DNA of 64,000 nt from Endozoicomonas sp. G2_1 (GTDB lineage Bacteria; Pseudomonadota; Gammaproteobacteria; Enterobacterales; Alteromonadaceae): positions 124,001-188,000 of the forward strand of contig NZ_JAGHQT010000005.1 of the NCBI RefSeq assembly GCF_017744155.1, written 5' to 3'. The translations under genes were made by a program, and so were the position numbers. The notes under the pieces were generated by a model. It was not told the origin of the DNA, made no database searches, and saw only the letters and a list, made by a program, of their open reading frames with translations. Shown here in pieces: positions 27,742 to 35,821 of this stretch (position 1 is its first letter; every line of letters starts with the position of its first letter).

Positions 27742-28512
27742 TTATGTTGTGACTTTACTTTGCGCCTGTTCAAATTGGCTTTTTAATGCTTTTGCACCCG
27801 TAAGCATAAAGCTGTGATCTGATGCCAATAAAAATAGCGATACCCCTTGTTTCAGCCAATGTGGCAGCTCTGATAAATCGCTAACAAACATACCAATCGC
27901 TTTGTTGTGTGCATTAGCACTGGTGACAATTTGTTGAACTGCTGCTACTACCGATTCTGCTTTCGGGTCTGTTTCACCAAGTGATACTGTTAAGTCCATG
28001 CGGCCGATAAAAATACAATCAATTTCATCTATTGCACAAATGCTGTCGATTTCAGCTAATGCATCTAAGTCTTCTATTTGGGCGATAATACAGGTGTTAT
28101 TTTGGTTGTTGGCTAAGTTGTCACTAATCGTTTTAGTGGTATAGCTGGCAAATCGACTTGACCCTGCATAACCTCGACCGTTGTTGCCATAAAAGCACTT
28201 CTTAATTATTGCTTGCGCTTGCTGGCTGGTTTTGATGTGTGGCAATAACAAACCATCGGCACCAACATCTAAGCTGTTTAAAATGTGCTCTGGTGTGTTG
28301 TCAGGAATTCTGACGATTACAGGTTTTTGTTGTGATTTTGCCGCAAGTACACAGGTGTCGAGATCGCTGCGATCAAAAGGCGCGTGCTCAGCATCTAAAC
28401 ACAGTAAATCAAGCGGTGAATGAGCCAACACTTCAGTATTGTGATAGTGAGTGGTTTTCACAAAGGTACCAACGAGTGGGGCTCTATTTCTCAAATTAGT
28501 TTTTAAATTCAT
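27742..28512 (-). CDS. HpcH/HpaI family class II aldolase
   Basis: A 256-aa metal-dependent aldolase of the family that includes 2-keto-3-deoxy-L-rhamnonate, 2-dehydro-3-deoxyglucarate and 4-hydroxy-2-oxoheptanedioate aldolases; products are usually pyruvate plus an aldehyde. Visible features: PLVGTFVKTT, LLCLDAEHAPFDRSDL, GADGLLLPHI, the metal Glu in CIIAQIED and the metal Asp in FIGRMDLTVSLG. The ATG at 28512 overlaps the hydrolase stop (TAATG), so translation is coupled. It is the last gene of the HisD-LacI-hydrolase-aldolase operon and is probably the C-C cleaving step. Confidence 0.88.
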   Translation of the reverse strand: MNLKTNLRNRAPLVGTFVKTTHYHNTEVLAHSPLDLLCLDAEHAPFDRSDLDTCVLAAKSQQKPVIVRIPDNTPEHILNSLDVGADGLLLPHIKTSQQAQAIIKKCFYGNNGRGYAGSSRFASYTTKTISDNLANNQNNTCIIAQIEDLDALAEIDSICAIDEIDCIFIGRMDLTVSLGETDPKAESVVAAVQQIVTSANAHNKAIGMFVSDLSELPHWLKQGVSLFLLASDHSFMLTGAKALKSQFEQAQSKVTT

Positions 28513-29210
28513 TATGATTCCTCTAGCCAAGCCAACAATAATTGGCTTACCAATTGTCCTCGTTCTAGCGTTGGGAAATGACCGCATCGATCGAGTAAAA
28601 TTAAATCGCTGTGGTGACAGGCCTCGTGCATGGCGTGTTGATATTCGGCAATACAGAGTTTGTCCTGTTGTCCGGCTAAAATAAGTACTGGCTTAGCGAT
28701 ATTTTCTAGGGCTGATAGGTTGTGCTTTCGCGTTGCTAGTGCGCTTAACTGTGCTTTAAACACCGTTAAACCAAGTTCATTAGCCATTTTTACAACGATG
28801 TCTGCGTATGCTTGTTGGTGGCAGTAAAAGTAGTTGGGGAGGTAGCTGTGCTCGATCACACTAAGTAGTGAGTTTTGCTCAGCTTGCGCTATATGAGCTT
28901 GCCGAGCTAGGCGCTTTTCCTCAGTATCGGCGTGATAATTTGTACTTAGCAAACACAGTTTAGTGATTAACTCTGGGCAGTGGTTGGCTAGCTCTAAGGC
29001 GACAATGCCACCCATAGAAAAACCAATCACGACACCCGGTTGATTAGCCATCGTTTTGACCGTTAAGTTTACTAAACTAGCAATCGATTCCTCAGCGTTA
29101 AATGGAACAACAGTTACCTGATAGTTAGCGCGTTCTAATACTGATATTTGTTGTTCAAACATCAAGCCAGTACAAAAGGTACCTGGCAAAATATAAACCT
29201 GAGGCTGCAT
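28512..29210 (-). CDS. Alpha/beta hydrolase
   Basis: A ~232-aa serine hydrolase. The nucleophile elbow is GFSMGG (in GVVIGFSMGGIVALEL), the acid is the Asp in LAGQQDKLC and the His lies in LDRCGHFPTLERG, so the triad is complete. Such enzymes cleave esters, lactones, thioesters or C-C bonds. The ATG at 29210 is 4 bp downstream of the lacI-type stop and is preferred to an upstream ATG at 29255. Downstream coupling to the aldolase through TAATG places it in the same pathway. The substrate is unknown. Confidence 0.85.
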   Translation of the reverse strand: MQPQVYILPGTFCTGLMFEQQISVLERANYQVTVVPFNAEESIASLVNLTVKTMANQPGVVIGFSMGGIVALELANHCPELITKLCLLSTNYHADTEEKRLARQAHIAQAEQNSLLSVIEHSYLPNYFYCHQQAYADIVVKMANELGLTVFKAQLSALATRKHNLSALENIAKPVLILAGQQDKLCIAEYQHAMHEACHHSDLILLDRCGHFPTLERGQLVSQLLLAWLEES

Positions 29211-29214
29211 AGTC

Positions 29215-30225
29215 CTATTGTCTTGGTTTGGTTGAGTTGCCTTCAATAAGCGCACCCGTTAACACTCGAGTCTCAGGTGGAGAGTCGGGGTTGTTGATGC
29301 GCTCCATTAGGATATCAACGGCAGCTTTAGTCAGTTGGTCTAGCGGTTGTCTGATGGTAGTTACTTGATAGCTGAACCACGCAGCGGGTGATACGCCGTC
29401 AAAGCCAACCACTGAAAGGTCATCTGGCACACTGATTGACATGTGCTCTTTGGCTTCATCGATAACACCAATTGCCATAATGTCATTACTACAAATAACG
29501 GCGTCTGGCACACCATTGGCGCCTGTCCACTTGGCAAAAGCTTTACGGCCAGACTCATAACTATAGTCACCGTATACCACAGGGACATTGTCATGACCTA
29601 ATTGCTTAAGGTATTGGCAGGCAATATCGCGCCTTTCGTTAGCAACGTCTGAATCTGTTGGTCCAGCAATCACTAGGTAAGACTTGTGATTGCCTTCGTG
29701 CAAGATGTTGATCAGTTGCTTAATACCTCGCTCATGACTACAGCAAACGCTGTTAACATTGGCATCAGGCACATTGCGGTTGTATAAAACAACGGGTATT
29801 TGATGTTGTTCAAGTTGCTCCAAACTGCTTTGTTCAAAATGCGCAGCCAGAGCAATAACGCCGTCAACTTGATAGGTCCAAATATTTTCTAGGAGGCCAG
29901 CTAAGTCATCAGCACTATCGAGTGTAAACAACAGCACCCGTTTGTTTTGTTGGGCAATGTACTTATTTAACTGAGATAAAACTTCTGGATAATTGACATT
30001 GGCTCGGGAAGAAACAATAACCGCGATCATTCCCGATTGCTGAGTTATCAACATACGCGCTATTGCATTGGGCTTGTAACCCATTTTTTTCGCGGTATCT
30101 AGCACCTTGGTTCTGGTCTTTTCAGAAACGCTAAAGCCCGGCCGAAATACGCGCGAAACAGCTGATTGTGAAACGCCCGCTTCGCGGGCAACGTCGTATG
30201 AAGTAACTCTTTTCTGCTTAGCCAA
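29215..30225 (-). CDS. LacI-family transcriptional regulator
   Basis: A ~336-aa regulator with an N-terminal helix-turn-helix (TSYDVAREAGVSQSAVSRVF), a hinge helix (KPNAIARML) and a periplasmic-binding-protein-like sensor domain (GVIALAAHFEQSSLE, GFDGVSPAAWF). The start is likely the TTG at 30225, 12 bp after the dehydrogenase stop and behind AGAG; the ATG at 30309 lies inside the upstream gene. It is the only regulator in the cluster and the obvious candidate to bind the six TGACTTCGAAGTCA-type palindromes, one of which controls its own operon (31604-31621). Confidence 0.9.
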   Translation of the reverse strand: MAKQKRVTSYDVAREAGVSQSAVSRVFRPGFSVSEKTRTKVLDTAKKMGYKPNAIARMLITQQSGMIAVIVSSRANVNYPEVLSQLNKYIAQQNKRVLLFTLDSADDLAGLLENIWTYQVDGVIALAAHFEQSSLEQLEQHQIPVVLYNRNVPDANVNSVCCSHERGIKQLINILHEGNHKSYLVIAGPTDSDVANERRDIACQYLKQLGHDNVPVVYGDYSYESGRKAFAKWTGANGVPDAVICSNDIMAIGVIDEAKEHMSISVPDDLSVVGFDGVSPAAWFSYQVTTIRQPLDQLTKAAVDILMERINNPDSPPETRVLTGALIEGNSTKPRQ

Positions 30226-30236
30226 TGAACTATTCT

Positions 30237-31559
30237 CTATGATTGTTTGTAACGTCTCACTCGAATATCTGCTTGCTCTTTGTGGCCTGCAAAACCTTCT
30301 GCTGCGCAAAGTCGTGAACAGTATTCACCAACCACTAAAGACGCTTCTTTGGTTGCTCGTTGGAAGGTACACGTTTTAATAAACTTACCTACCCAAAGAC
30401 CACCGGTATATCGAGCCGCTTTTTTGGTTGGCAATGTATGGTTAGTACCAATACATTTGTCGCCGTATGAAACGTTGGTTTCAGGACCTAAAAATAATGC
30501 ACCAAAGTTTTGCATGTTATCTTTAAAGTAGTCAACGTTTTCCGTCATTACCTGTACGTGTTCAAAGGCAAGTTCATTGGCAACGTCTAACATTTCTTGG
30601 TAAGTATCACATACAATTACTTCGCCGTGATTTTCCCAGGCAACTTTTGCGATGTCAGCAGTAGGTAAAATAGTTAACTGACGCTCTACTTCCGCCATCG
30701 TGTCTTTTGCTAACTGCTCACTGTTAGTCAATAGAATTGCCGGTGACGTCGGGCCGTGCTCTGCTTGGCCAAGCAAATCTGCCGCACATAACTCACCGTC
30801 AACACTGTCGTCAGCAATCACTAAGGTTTCTGTTGGGCCAGCAAACAAGTCGATACCAACACGACCGAATAACTGACGTTTTGCTTCGGCAACAAACGCA
30901 TTACCCGGGCCAACAATCATATCTACTGGGGCGATGGTTTCGGTACCCACAGCCATTGCCGCAACTGCTTGAACACCACCAAAACAGTAAATTTCATCAG
31001 CACCGGCCATGTCCATCGCGACCACGATTTCAGGTGATGGCTTGCCATTAAACGGTGGTGCTGCGGCGATAACGCGTTTTACACCGGCAACTTTAGCGGT
31101 TAATACACTCATGTGAGCTGATGCCAATAACGGATATTTACCGCCCGGTACATAACAACCGGCGCTTTCCATTGGGATGTGTTTGTGACCTAAAACAACA
31201 CCTGGCATGGTTTCAACTTCAACGTCTTTCATTGAATCACGTTGAATTTGTGCAAAGTTACGCACTTGCTTTTGAGCCCATTTGATATCGTCAATGAGTT
31301 GTTGGTCTAACTCTTCATAACAAGCGTCAATTTGCTCTCTAGTTAGTTTGAATGACTCCGGATTCCATTTGTCAAATTGGTTAGAGTACTCGCGTACAGC
31401 ATTGTCACCATTGTCTTCAATGTTCTTGATTATGTTTTGAACTATTTCAACAACTTTCTGATTTTCTTGTTCTTTCTGTTGGCTATTAGCGCCTTTCTTT
31501 AGATGTCTGATCATTTTTTCTATTCCTGGCTTATTTTGATTTAGCTCAAAAATAATCAT
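30237..31559 (-). CDS. Histidinol dehydrogenase-like oxidoreductase
   Basis: A 440-aa NAD-dependent enzyme of the HisD superfamily. It has the NAD region ([24 protein letters not shown]), the metal site Gln-x-x-His in [12 protein letters not shown], the catalytic Glu-His pair in [11 protein letters not shown] and [17 protein letters not shown]. The location in a catabolic cluster and not in a his operon argues against histidine synthesis; HisD relatives such as sulfopropanediol dehydrogenase (HpsN) oxidise other alcohols to acids in two steps. It is first gene of the operon with the LacI regulator, hydrolase and aldolase, behind operator site 6. Confidence 0.85.
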   Translation of the reverse strand: MIIFELNQNKPGIEKMIRHLKKGANSQQKEQENQKVVEIVQNIIKNIEDNGDNAVREYSNQFDKWNPESFKLTREQIDACYEELDQQLIDDIKWAQKQVRNFAQIQRDSMKDVEVETMPGVVLGHKHIPMESAGCYVPGGKYPLLASAHMSVLTAKVAGVKRVIAAAPPFNGKPSPEIVVAMDMAGADEIYCFGGVQAVAAMAVGTETIAPVDMIVGPGNAFVAEAKRQLFGRVGIDLFAGPTETLVIADDSVDGELCAADLLGQAEHGPTSPAILLTNSEQLAKDTMAEVERQLTILPTADIAKVAWENHGEVIVCDTYQEMLDVANELAFEHVQVMTENVDYFKDNMQNFGALFLGPETNVSYGDKCIGTNHTLPTKKAARYTGGLWVGKFIKTCTFQRATKEASLVVGEYCSRLCAAEGFAGHKEQADIRVRRYKQS

Positions 31560-31603
31560 TAAGATTGATTATTTTTCTTGCAACTAAGCAAATCCTAATA
31601 AAT

Positions 31604-31621
31604 AATGACTTCGAATGCAAT
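31604..31621. promoter_or_regulatory. Predicted LacI-type operator, site 6
   Basis: AATGACTTCGAATGCAAT matches site 1 at 15 of 18 positions, with the left half perfect. It lies between the divergent HisD-like gene (31559) and the SDR gene (31644). Confidence 0.65.
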
Positions 31622-31643
31622 AATCAAATTAACGGATAAAGTT

Positions 31644-32384
31644 ATGGGTTTTAACAAAGACCTTTTACGCCAAAAAACGATATTGATCACAGGTGCAGGT
31701 AAAGGCATTGGTAAAGCATGTGTTGAACTTGCAGCCGGGTGCGGCGCTAATGTCATCGCAGTGTCGAGAACTGAGGCTGATTTACTCGCCTTGGTTGATG
31801 CCTATCCAGGACAAATTACGCCATGGGTTGCCGACGTTAATTCACCGCAGTTTACTGACAAGCTCAACGGTTTAGAAAAACTCGACGGCCTTATCAATAA
31901 TGCTGGTATTAACCGCGTTGCTCCGATGTCTGAGCAGAGTGAACAGAATATTGACGATGTTATCGATATGAACATTCGCAGTATCTACAAAGTTACGCAA
32001 GCAGCGTTACCTGCGTTAAAGGCTAGTGGCAGTGCCTCAGTGGTTAATATGTCTTCGCAAATGGGGTTTGTTGGTTCACCGGGTAGAACGCTTTACTGCA
32101 TGAGTAAGCACGCGGTAGAAGGCTTAACTAAATCTCTAGCGGTTGAACTGGCGGAGCAAGGCGTAAGAGTGAATACCGTTGCGCCGACATTTGTTGAAAC
32201 ACCAATGACCTTACCAATGCTGGAAAACCCAGAATTCAAACAATTTGTATTCGACATGATCCCAATGAAACAGTTGGCTCACGTTGATGATGTTGCTAAT
32301 GCTTGCCTGTTTTTACTCAGTGATTTATCGCGCATGGTAACGGGCACTAGCATTAAAGTTGATGGTGGCTGGACCGCCAGGTAA
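31644..32384 (+). CDS. SDR family oxidoreductase
   Basis: A ~246-aa classical short-chain dehydrogenase. The cofactor motif is TGAGKGIG (about 14-21); the NNAG motif, the catalytic Ser (NMSSQMG) and Tyr-x-x-x-Lys (YCMSK) follow, and the C-terminus ends TSIKVDGGWTAR. It would oxidise a hydroxyl, or reduce a ketone, with NAD(P). An ATG at 31605 gives a longer frame but lies inside the operator palindrome; the ATG at 31644 has GGAT 7 bp upstream and fits the family length. The bicupin gene follows after 25 bp, so the two are co-transcribed. Confidence 0.9.
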   Translation: MGFNKDLLRQKTILITGAGKGIGKACVELAAGCGANVIAVSRTEADLLALVDAYPGQITPWVADVNSPQFTDKLNGLEKLDGLINNAGINRVAPMSEQSEQNIDDVIDMNIRSIYKVTQAALPALKASGSASVVNMSSQMGFVGSPGRTLYCMSKHAVEGLTKSLAVELAEQGVRVNTVAPTFVETPMTLPMLENPEFKQFVFDMIPMKQLAHVDDVANACLFLLSDLSRMVTGTSIKVDGGWTAR

Positions 32385-32409
32385 TTATAGAGATAAGTGG
32401 ATAATCAAA

Positions 32410-33408
32410 ATGAGTTTAGACAATAGATTAGTAAGGTATAGTGAATTAAAACCCTGCACAAATGCATTTATTGATACTCGTTCTCCTGGGAGCGATAAAA
32501 AAGAAAACTTTACCGTTATCGGGCCTGGGGTAGCAGAAAATCCAAATCAGCACGTACACATTAGTATTGCCCATGGCTTTAACATTGGTGGCGCCAGGCA
32601 ACCACCGGGTTGTTTGAACTCACAGCACAGCCATTTAACAGAAGAAGTGTTTGTTGTTCACACGGGCAGTTGGGCATTTATCACAGGTGTTAATGCCGAT
32701 GATGGCAAAATAATTCTCGAAGAAGGCGACATTATCTCGATCCCGACAGATGTTTTTCGTGGTTTTGAGAATGTTGGCAAAGACTCAGGTTATTTACATG
32801 CGGTCTTAGGTGGCGATGATCCTGGCCGTGTTTTGTGGGCACCTAGCGTTTTCGATATGGCGAAAGAGTACGGCCTTATTTTACTTGAAAATGGTAGCTT
32901 GGTTGATACAACGTTAGGTGAAACGGTACCCCAAGGCATAGAACCAATGCCTGTTACTAGTGCTGAGCAGATTGCCGAACACCGAGTTATTAGCAGTGAA
33001 ATGCTAGAAGATATCATTATTCGCAAGAGTGACTTTGCTTGGTCTAACGAGACCAATTTAGCGCAATTTAACGGTGTTACCGAAGCGCCATTAGTTGGTC
33101 CTGCTAATGCTCAAGAGGGTATTGAAGCGAGTAAGTTAGGTTGGGATCACGATTTTGTCGTGCGTGCTTTAAAGTTTGAACCTGATGCAACAATTCCAGA
33201 GCACAAAAGGTTTGAAGAAGAAGTGCTATTTGTTCACCAAGGTGAGTTAACTATTGAGGTTGATGGTGAAAAATTAACCTTGACGAAAGGCGATAACTTT
33301 ACAACGCCGATTGGTAGCAAGCGTACTTTTAGCAATCAAGGTGAGCAAACATCTATTGTGTACGTTACCCGTCGCTCTAACCAACCCAAAGAAGCATTCT
33401 TTATTTAA
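32410..33408 (+). CDS. Bicupin protein
   Basis: A ~332-aa protein with two cupin domains. The first has HVHISIAHGF and LNSQHSHLTEEVFVVHTG (about 45-85); the second has TIPEHKRFEEEVLFVHQGEL (about 255-275). The His/Glu sets look suited to one metal per domain, although the second has a single His in that stretch (EHKRFEEE). Possible roles are a dioxygenase, isomerase or sugar-acid epimerase; nothing in the sequence decides. The ATG at 32410 is preferred over 32359, which overlaps the SDR gene. It is the last gene of the cluster and is followed by a terminator. Confidence 0.78.
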   Translation: MSLDNRLVRYSELKPCTNAFIDTRSPGSDKKENFTVIGPGVAENPNQHVHISIAHGFNIGGARQPPGCLNSQHSHLTEEVFVVHTGSWAFITGVNADDGKIILEEGDIISIPTDVFRGFENVGKDSGYLHAVLGGDDPGRVLWAPSVFDMAKEYGLILLENGSLVDTTLGETVPQGIEPMPVTSAEQIAEHRVISSEMLEDIIIRKSDFAWSNETNLAQFNGVTEAPLVGPANAQEGIEASKLGWDHDFVVRALKFEPDATIPEHKRFEEEVLFVHQGELTIEVDGEKLTLTKGDNFTTPIGSKRTFSNQGEQTSIVYVTRRSNQPKEAFFI

Positions 33409-33439
33409 CAGAGTTTTATTGTTCTTCTGTTTGCCCTTT

Positions 33440-33470
33440 GGCCGTCGCATTTTCGCGTCGGCCTTTTTTA
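33440..33470 (+). terminator. Terminator at the right border of the catabolic cluster
   Basis: GGCCGTCGC pairs with GCGTCGGCC (one internal mismatch), followed by a run of T residues, 32 bp past the bicupin stop. Confidence 0.7.
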
Positions 33471-33582
33471 TGTTCATCGAAAAAGATTATAGCCTTTGGT
33501 TATGTTTTCGGTTGTTTTTTGAATGCTTGCCCTGTGGCAATAATTATATACTGGCTAGCTCATGGGGTGAGTGAGTATAACA

Positions 33583-35664
33583 ATGAGAAAAACAATTTTT
33601 AAAGCAGCCGTTGCTGGTGCGTTGGTATGTATAAGCTACGGGGCATTAGCCGACATTACAATCAAAGGTCGCTTGTTAAACGAAGCAAATAAAGCGATTA
33701 AAAGTGCCCGAGTTAGCTTGGGTAATGTTAGTGCAAAAACCGACAGGCGTGGCTATTACCAACTAACTGTCGACGATGCCGATGTTTATCAACTCAATTT
33801 CGCTAAAGACGGTTATTATCAGAGTATCCAAACCTTTAGTCATTTTGAACTGACTGAACAAGCGCGAAATGCAAGTGACTCAGTCTCAATAGACGATATT
33901 ACGCTCGTTGAAAAAGCGAAAGGCAGAGTGATGTTTGCTTTTACCGGTGATGCCATGATGGGACGCCGTTATTACAAACCGGCGTTTGGTGATGCCGTTC
34001 TTATCAACGAGCAAACGCGCTTAGCTGACAGTAAAGCGATCGTTGAAAACGTAAAACCGTATTTGAGCTTAGCCGATATTGCGACCACCAACTTGGAAAC
34101 TCAAGTGTTTGACCAAGTGCCCGGTGATGCGGCGCCAAAATCGATCGCTTTTTTCTCAAAGCCGGAAATTCTAGACGCAGTAAAGTGGGCGGGTATTGAT
34201 TATGTTACTTTGGGTAACAACCATACCTACGATTACAAGGACTCTGGCCTAGCCGATACATTAAAGCATTTGAGAAAATCTGGTTTGGGCTTTTCAGGTG
34301 CTGATCACAATGAAGAAAAAGCACTAAAGGCTTATCAAACCACCTTGAACGGTGTTGATTATGGCATGCTGGGTTACGTTGGCTGGGAAGGTCGCGCAAA
34401 GCCAAATCAAGTAGCAGAGCAAGACAAAGGCGGAGCTGCTTTTGGTAACCTTAAGAACATTATCCAATCTGTTGGCGAGCAAGTTGATGCCGGCCGAGTG
34501 CCAGTTGTCCAATATCACGGTGGTTATGAATATTCAAACAACCCGAGCGGCTTGACTGAGCAACGTTTAAAAACTGCGATCGATACGGGAGCCGCTGTCG
34601 CTATTGCTCATCACCCGCACGTTACCCAAGGTATTGAGCTTTACAATGGTCAGTTGATTGCTTATTCGATGGGCAATTTCGTTTTTGATCAATATATCCC
34701 ATCAACACCATATAGCTTTATTTTGTATGTTTGGCTTGATGGCGGCAACTTTCATCGTGCCGAGATTGTCCCAGTTTATTTGAAGGGTTATAAGCCAACT
34801 CCTGCCACAGGTTTAGAGCGCCACACTACTATGCAACGCATTAGTGCTTTATCAGCACAGCGCAATACCATTATTGGTCGCTCAGGTGGCCACGGCGTGA
34901 TTGAAGCGAAACAAGGCGAGCAAAAGTCAATGAAGGCCAGTGTTAACTTTGCCAATAACAGTAAAGTTGCGCCCCTATACTTATTGCCTTTCCACCAAGA
35001 AATAAGTGAAGTCAACGCGCCCAAAGGGATAAATTATCGCCTTGGCACCAACCTGATGAATGGTAGTGATTTTGAAAGCTTTAACTTTTTTAATAGCCCT
35101 GAGCGCAGCTGGTTTTTCGACAGAGCCAACACTGTAGTTAATAGCTATGGTGCCAGCGGCAGTAAAAGCTTAGGTTTGAAAGTTGCTGCTAATCAAGCGA
35201 GTGAGGTTGGTTTGCAGCCGTTTCGACGTTTGTTTAAAGGCGATCGACCGACCACTATTCTCGCGAAGTTAAAGACAGACAACGCCGCTAAAGTGAGTTT
35301 TTATTGGCAAGGTCGTCGCTTTAGCCAAAAGTTTTATCAAGCGCGCAAAGAAAGTGACTGGAACCTTATCGAATCAGTTGATTTAGCTGGCAGTAATGAC
35401 TGGCAAGCACTCGAAGTTGATTTTAACTCAGTGCGTTACAACTACCCGAGTAAAGGTTTTAGAGCTTATCGTGTTAAAGCGGTAATTGAACTTGAAAATG
35501 GCGCAACTGGTCAAGTTGATATAGACGACTTTGCCGTTGTCGAGTGGCAAAGTTCATTTAGCAACAAAGCCAAACCACTTCACACCAGTGTAGAGTCACC
35601 GCAAGCCTCATTTATCGGCATAAATAAGCCGACGACAAAGCCTTTGGTGTTAACCATTAAATAG
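33583..35664 (+). CDS. Secreted CapA-family metallophosphatase-like protein
   Basis: A ~693-aa exported protein with a signal peptide (about 1-23, ending YGALA), a small carboxypeptidase-regulatory-like beta domain (about 25-95: ITIKGRLLNEANKAIKSARV), a CapA/PgsA metallophosphatase-like domain (about 105-400: FAFTGDAMMGRR, TTNLETQVF, GNNHTYDYKD, QYHGGYEYS, AHHPHVTQGIEL, SMGNFVFDQY) and a C-terminal beta-rich domain that may bind carbohydrate. CapA proteins act in poly-gamma-glutamate or polysaccharide capsule handling. The ATG at 33583 gives a good signal peptide; a GTG at 33571 is the alternative. It has its own terminator. Confidence 0.82.
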   Translation: MRKTIFKAAVAGALVCISYGALADITIKGRLLNEANKAIKSARVSLGNVSAKTDRRGYYQLTVDDADVYQLNFAKDGYYQSIQTFSHFELTEQARNASDSVSIDDITLVEKAKGRVMFAFTGDAMMGRRYYKPAFGDAVLINEQTRLADSKAIVENVKPYLSLADIATTNLETQVFDQVPGDAAPKSIAFFSKPEILDAVKWAGIDYVTLGNNHTYDYKDSGLADTLKHLRKSGLGFSGADHNEEKALKAYQTTLNGVDYGMLGYVGWEGRAKPNQVAEQDKGGAAFGNLKNIIQSVGEQVDAGRVPVVQYHGGYEYSNNPSGLTEQRLKTAIDTGAAVAIAHHPHVTQGIELYNGQLIAYSMGNFVFDQYIPSTPYSFILYVWLDGGNFHRAEIVPVYLKGYKPTPATGLERHTTMQRISALSAQRNTIIGRSGGHGVIEAKQGEQKSMKASVNFANNSKVAPLYLLPFHQEISEVNAPKGINYRLGTNLMNGSDFESFNFFNSPERSWFFDRANTVVNSYGASGSKSLGLKVAANQASEVGLQPFRRLFKGDRPTTILAKLKTDNAAKVSFYWQGRRFSQKFYQARKESDWNLIESVDLAGSNDWQALEVDFNSVRYNYPSKGFRAYRVKAVIELENGATGQVDIDDFAVVEWQSSFSNKAKPLHTSVESPQASFIGINKPTTKPLVLTIK

Positions 35665-35684
35665 AATTTCAGTACTTATAGATT

Positions 35685-35710
35685 AAAAGGCCGATTCATC
35701 GGCCTTTTTT
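35685..35710 (+). terminator. Rho-independent terminator after the CapA-like gene
   Basis: AAAAGGCCGAT (35685-35695) and ATCGGCCTTTT (35698-35708) form an 11-bp inverted repeat with a very short centre, followed by T residues. Confidence 0.85.
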
Positions 35711-35821
35711 GAATGCTCATTCCAGATAAATCAACAGCTTAGCACTCTTTTTTGATTATTTTTGGTCTTGATTGTGCTATTCTTTTACGTGCTAATTAAT
35801 TCGTAATCGGAATATAAATTA

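Noticed and set aside
30237-31559. Assignment as histidine-biosynthetic hisD
   Set aside because: The catalytic motifs are present, but no other his genes are nearby and the gene shares an operon with a LacI regulator, hydrolase and aldolase; a catabolic alcohol dehydrogenase role is more likely.
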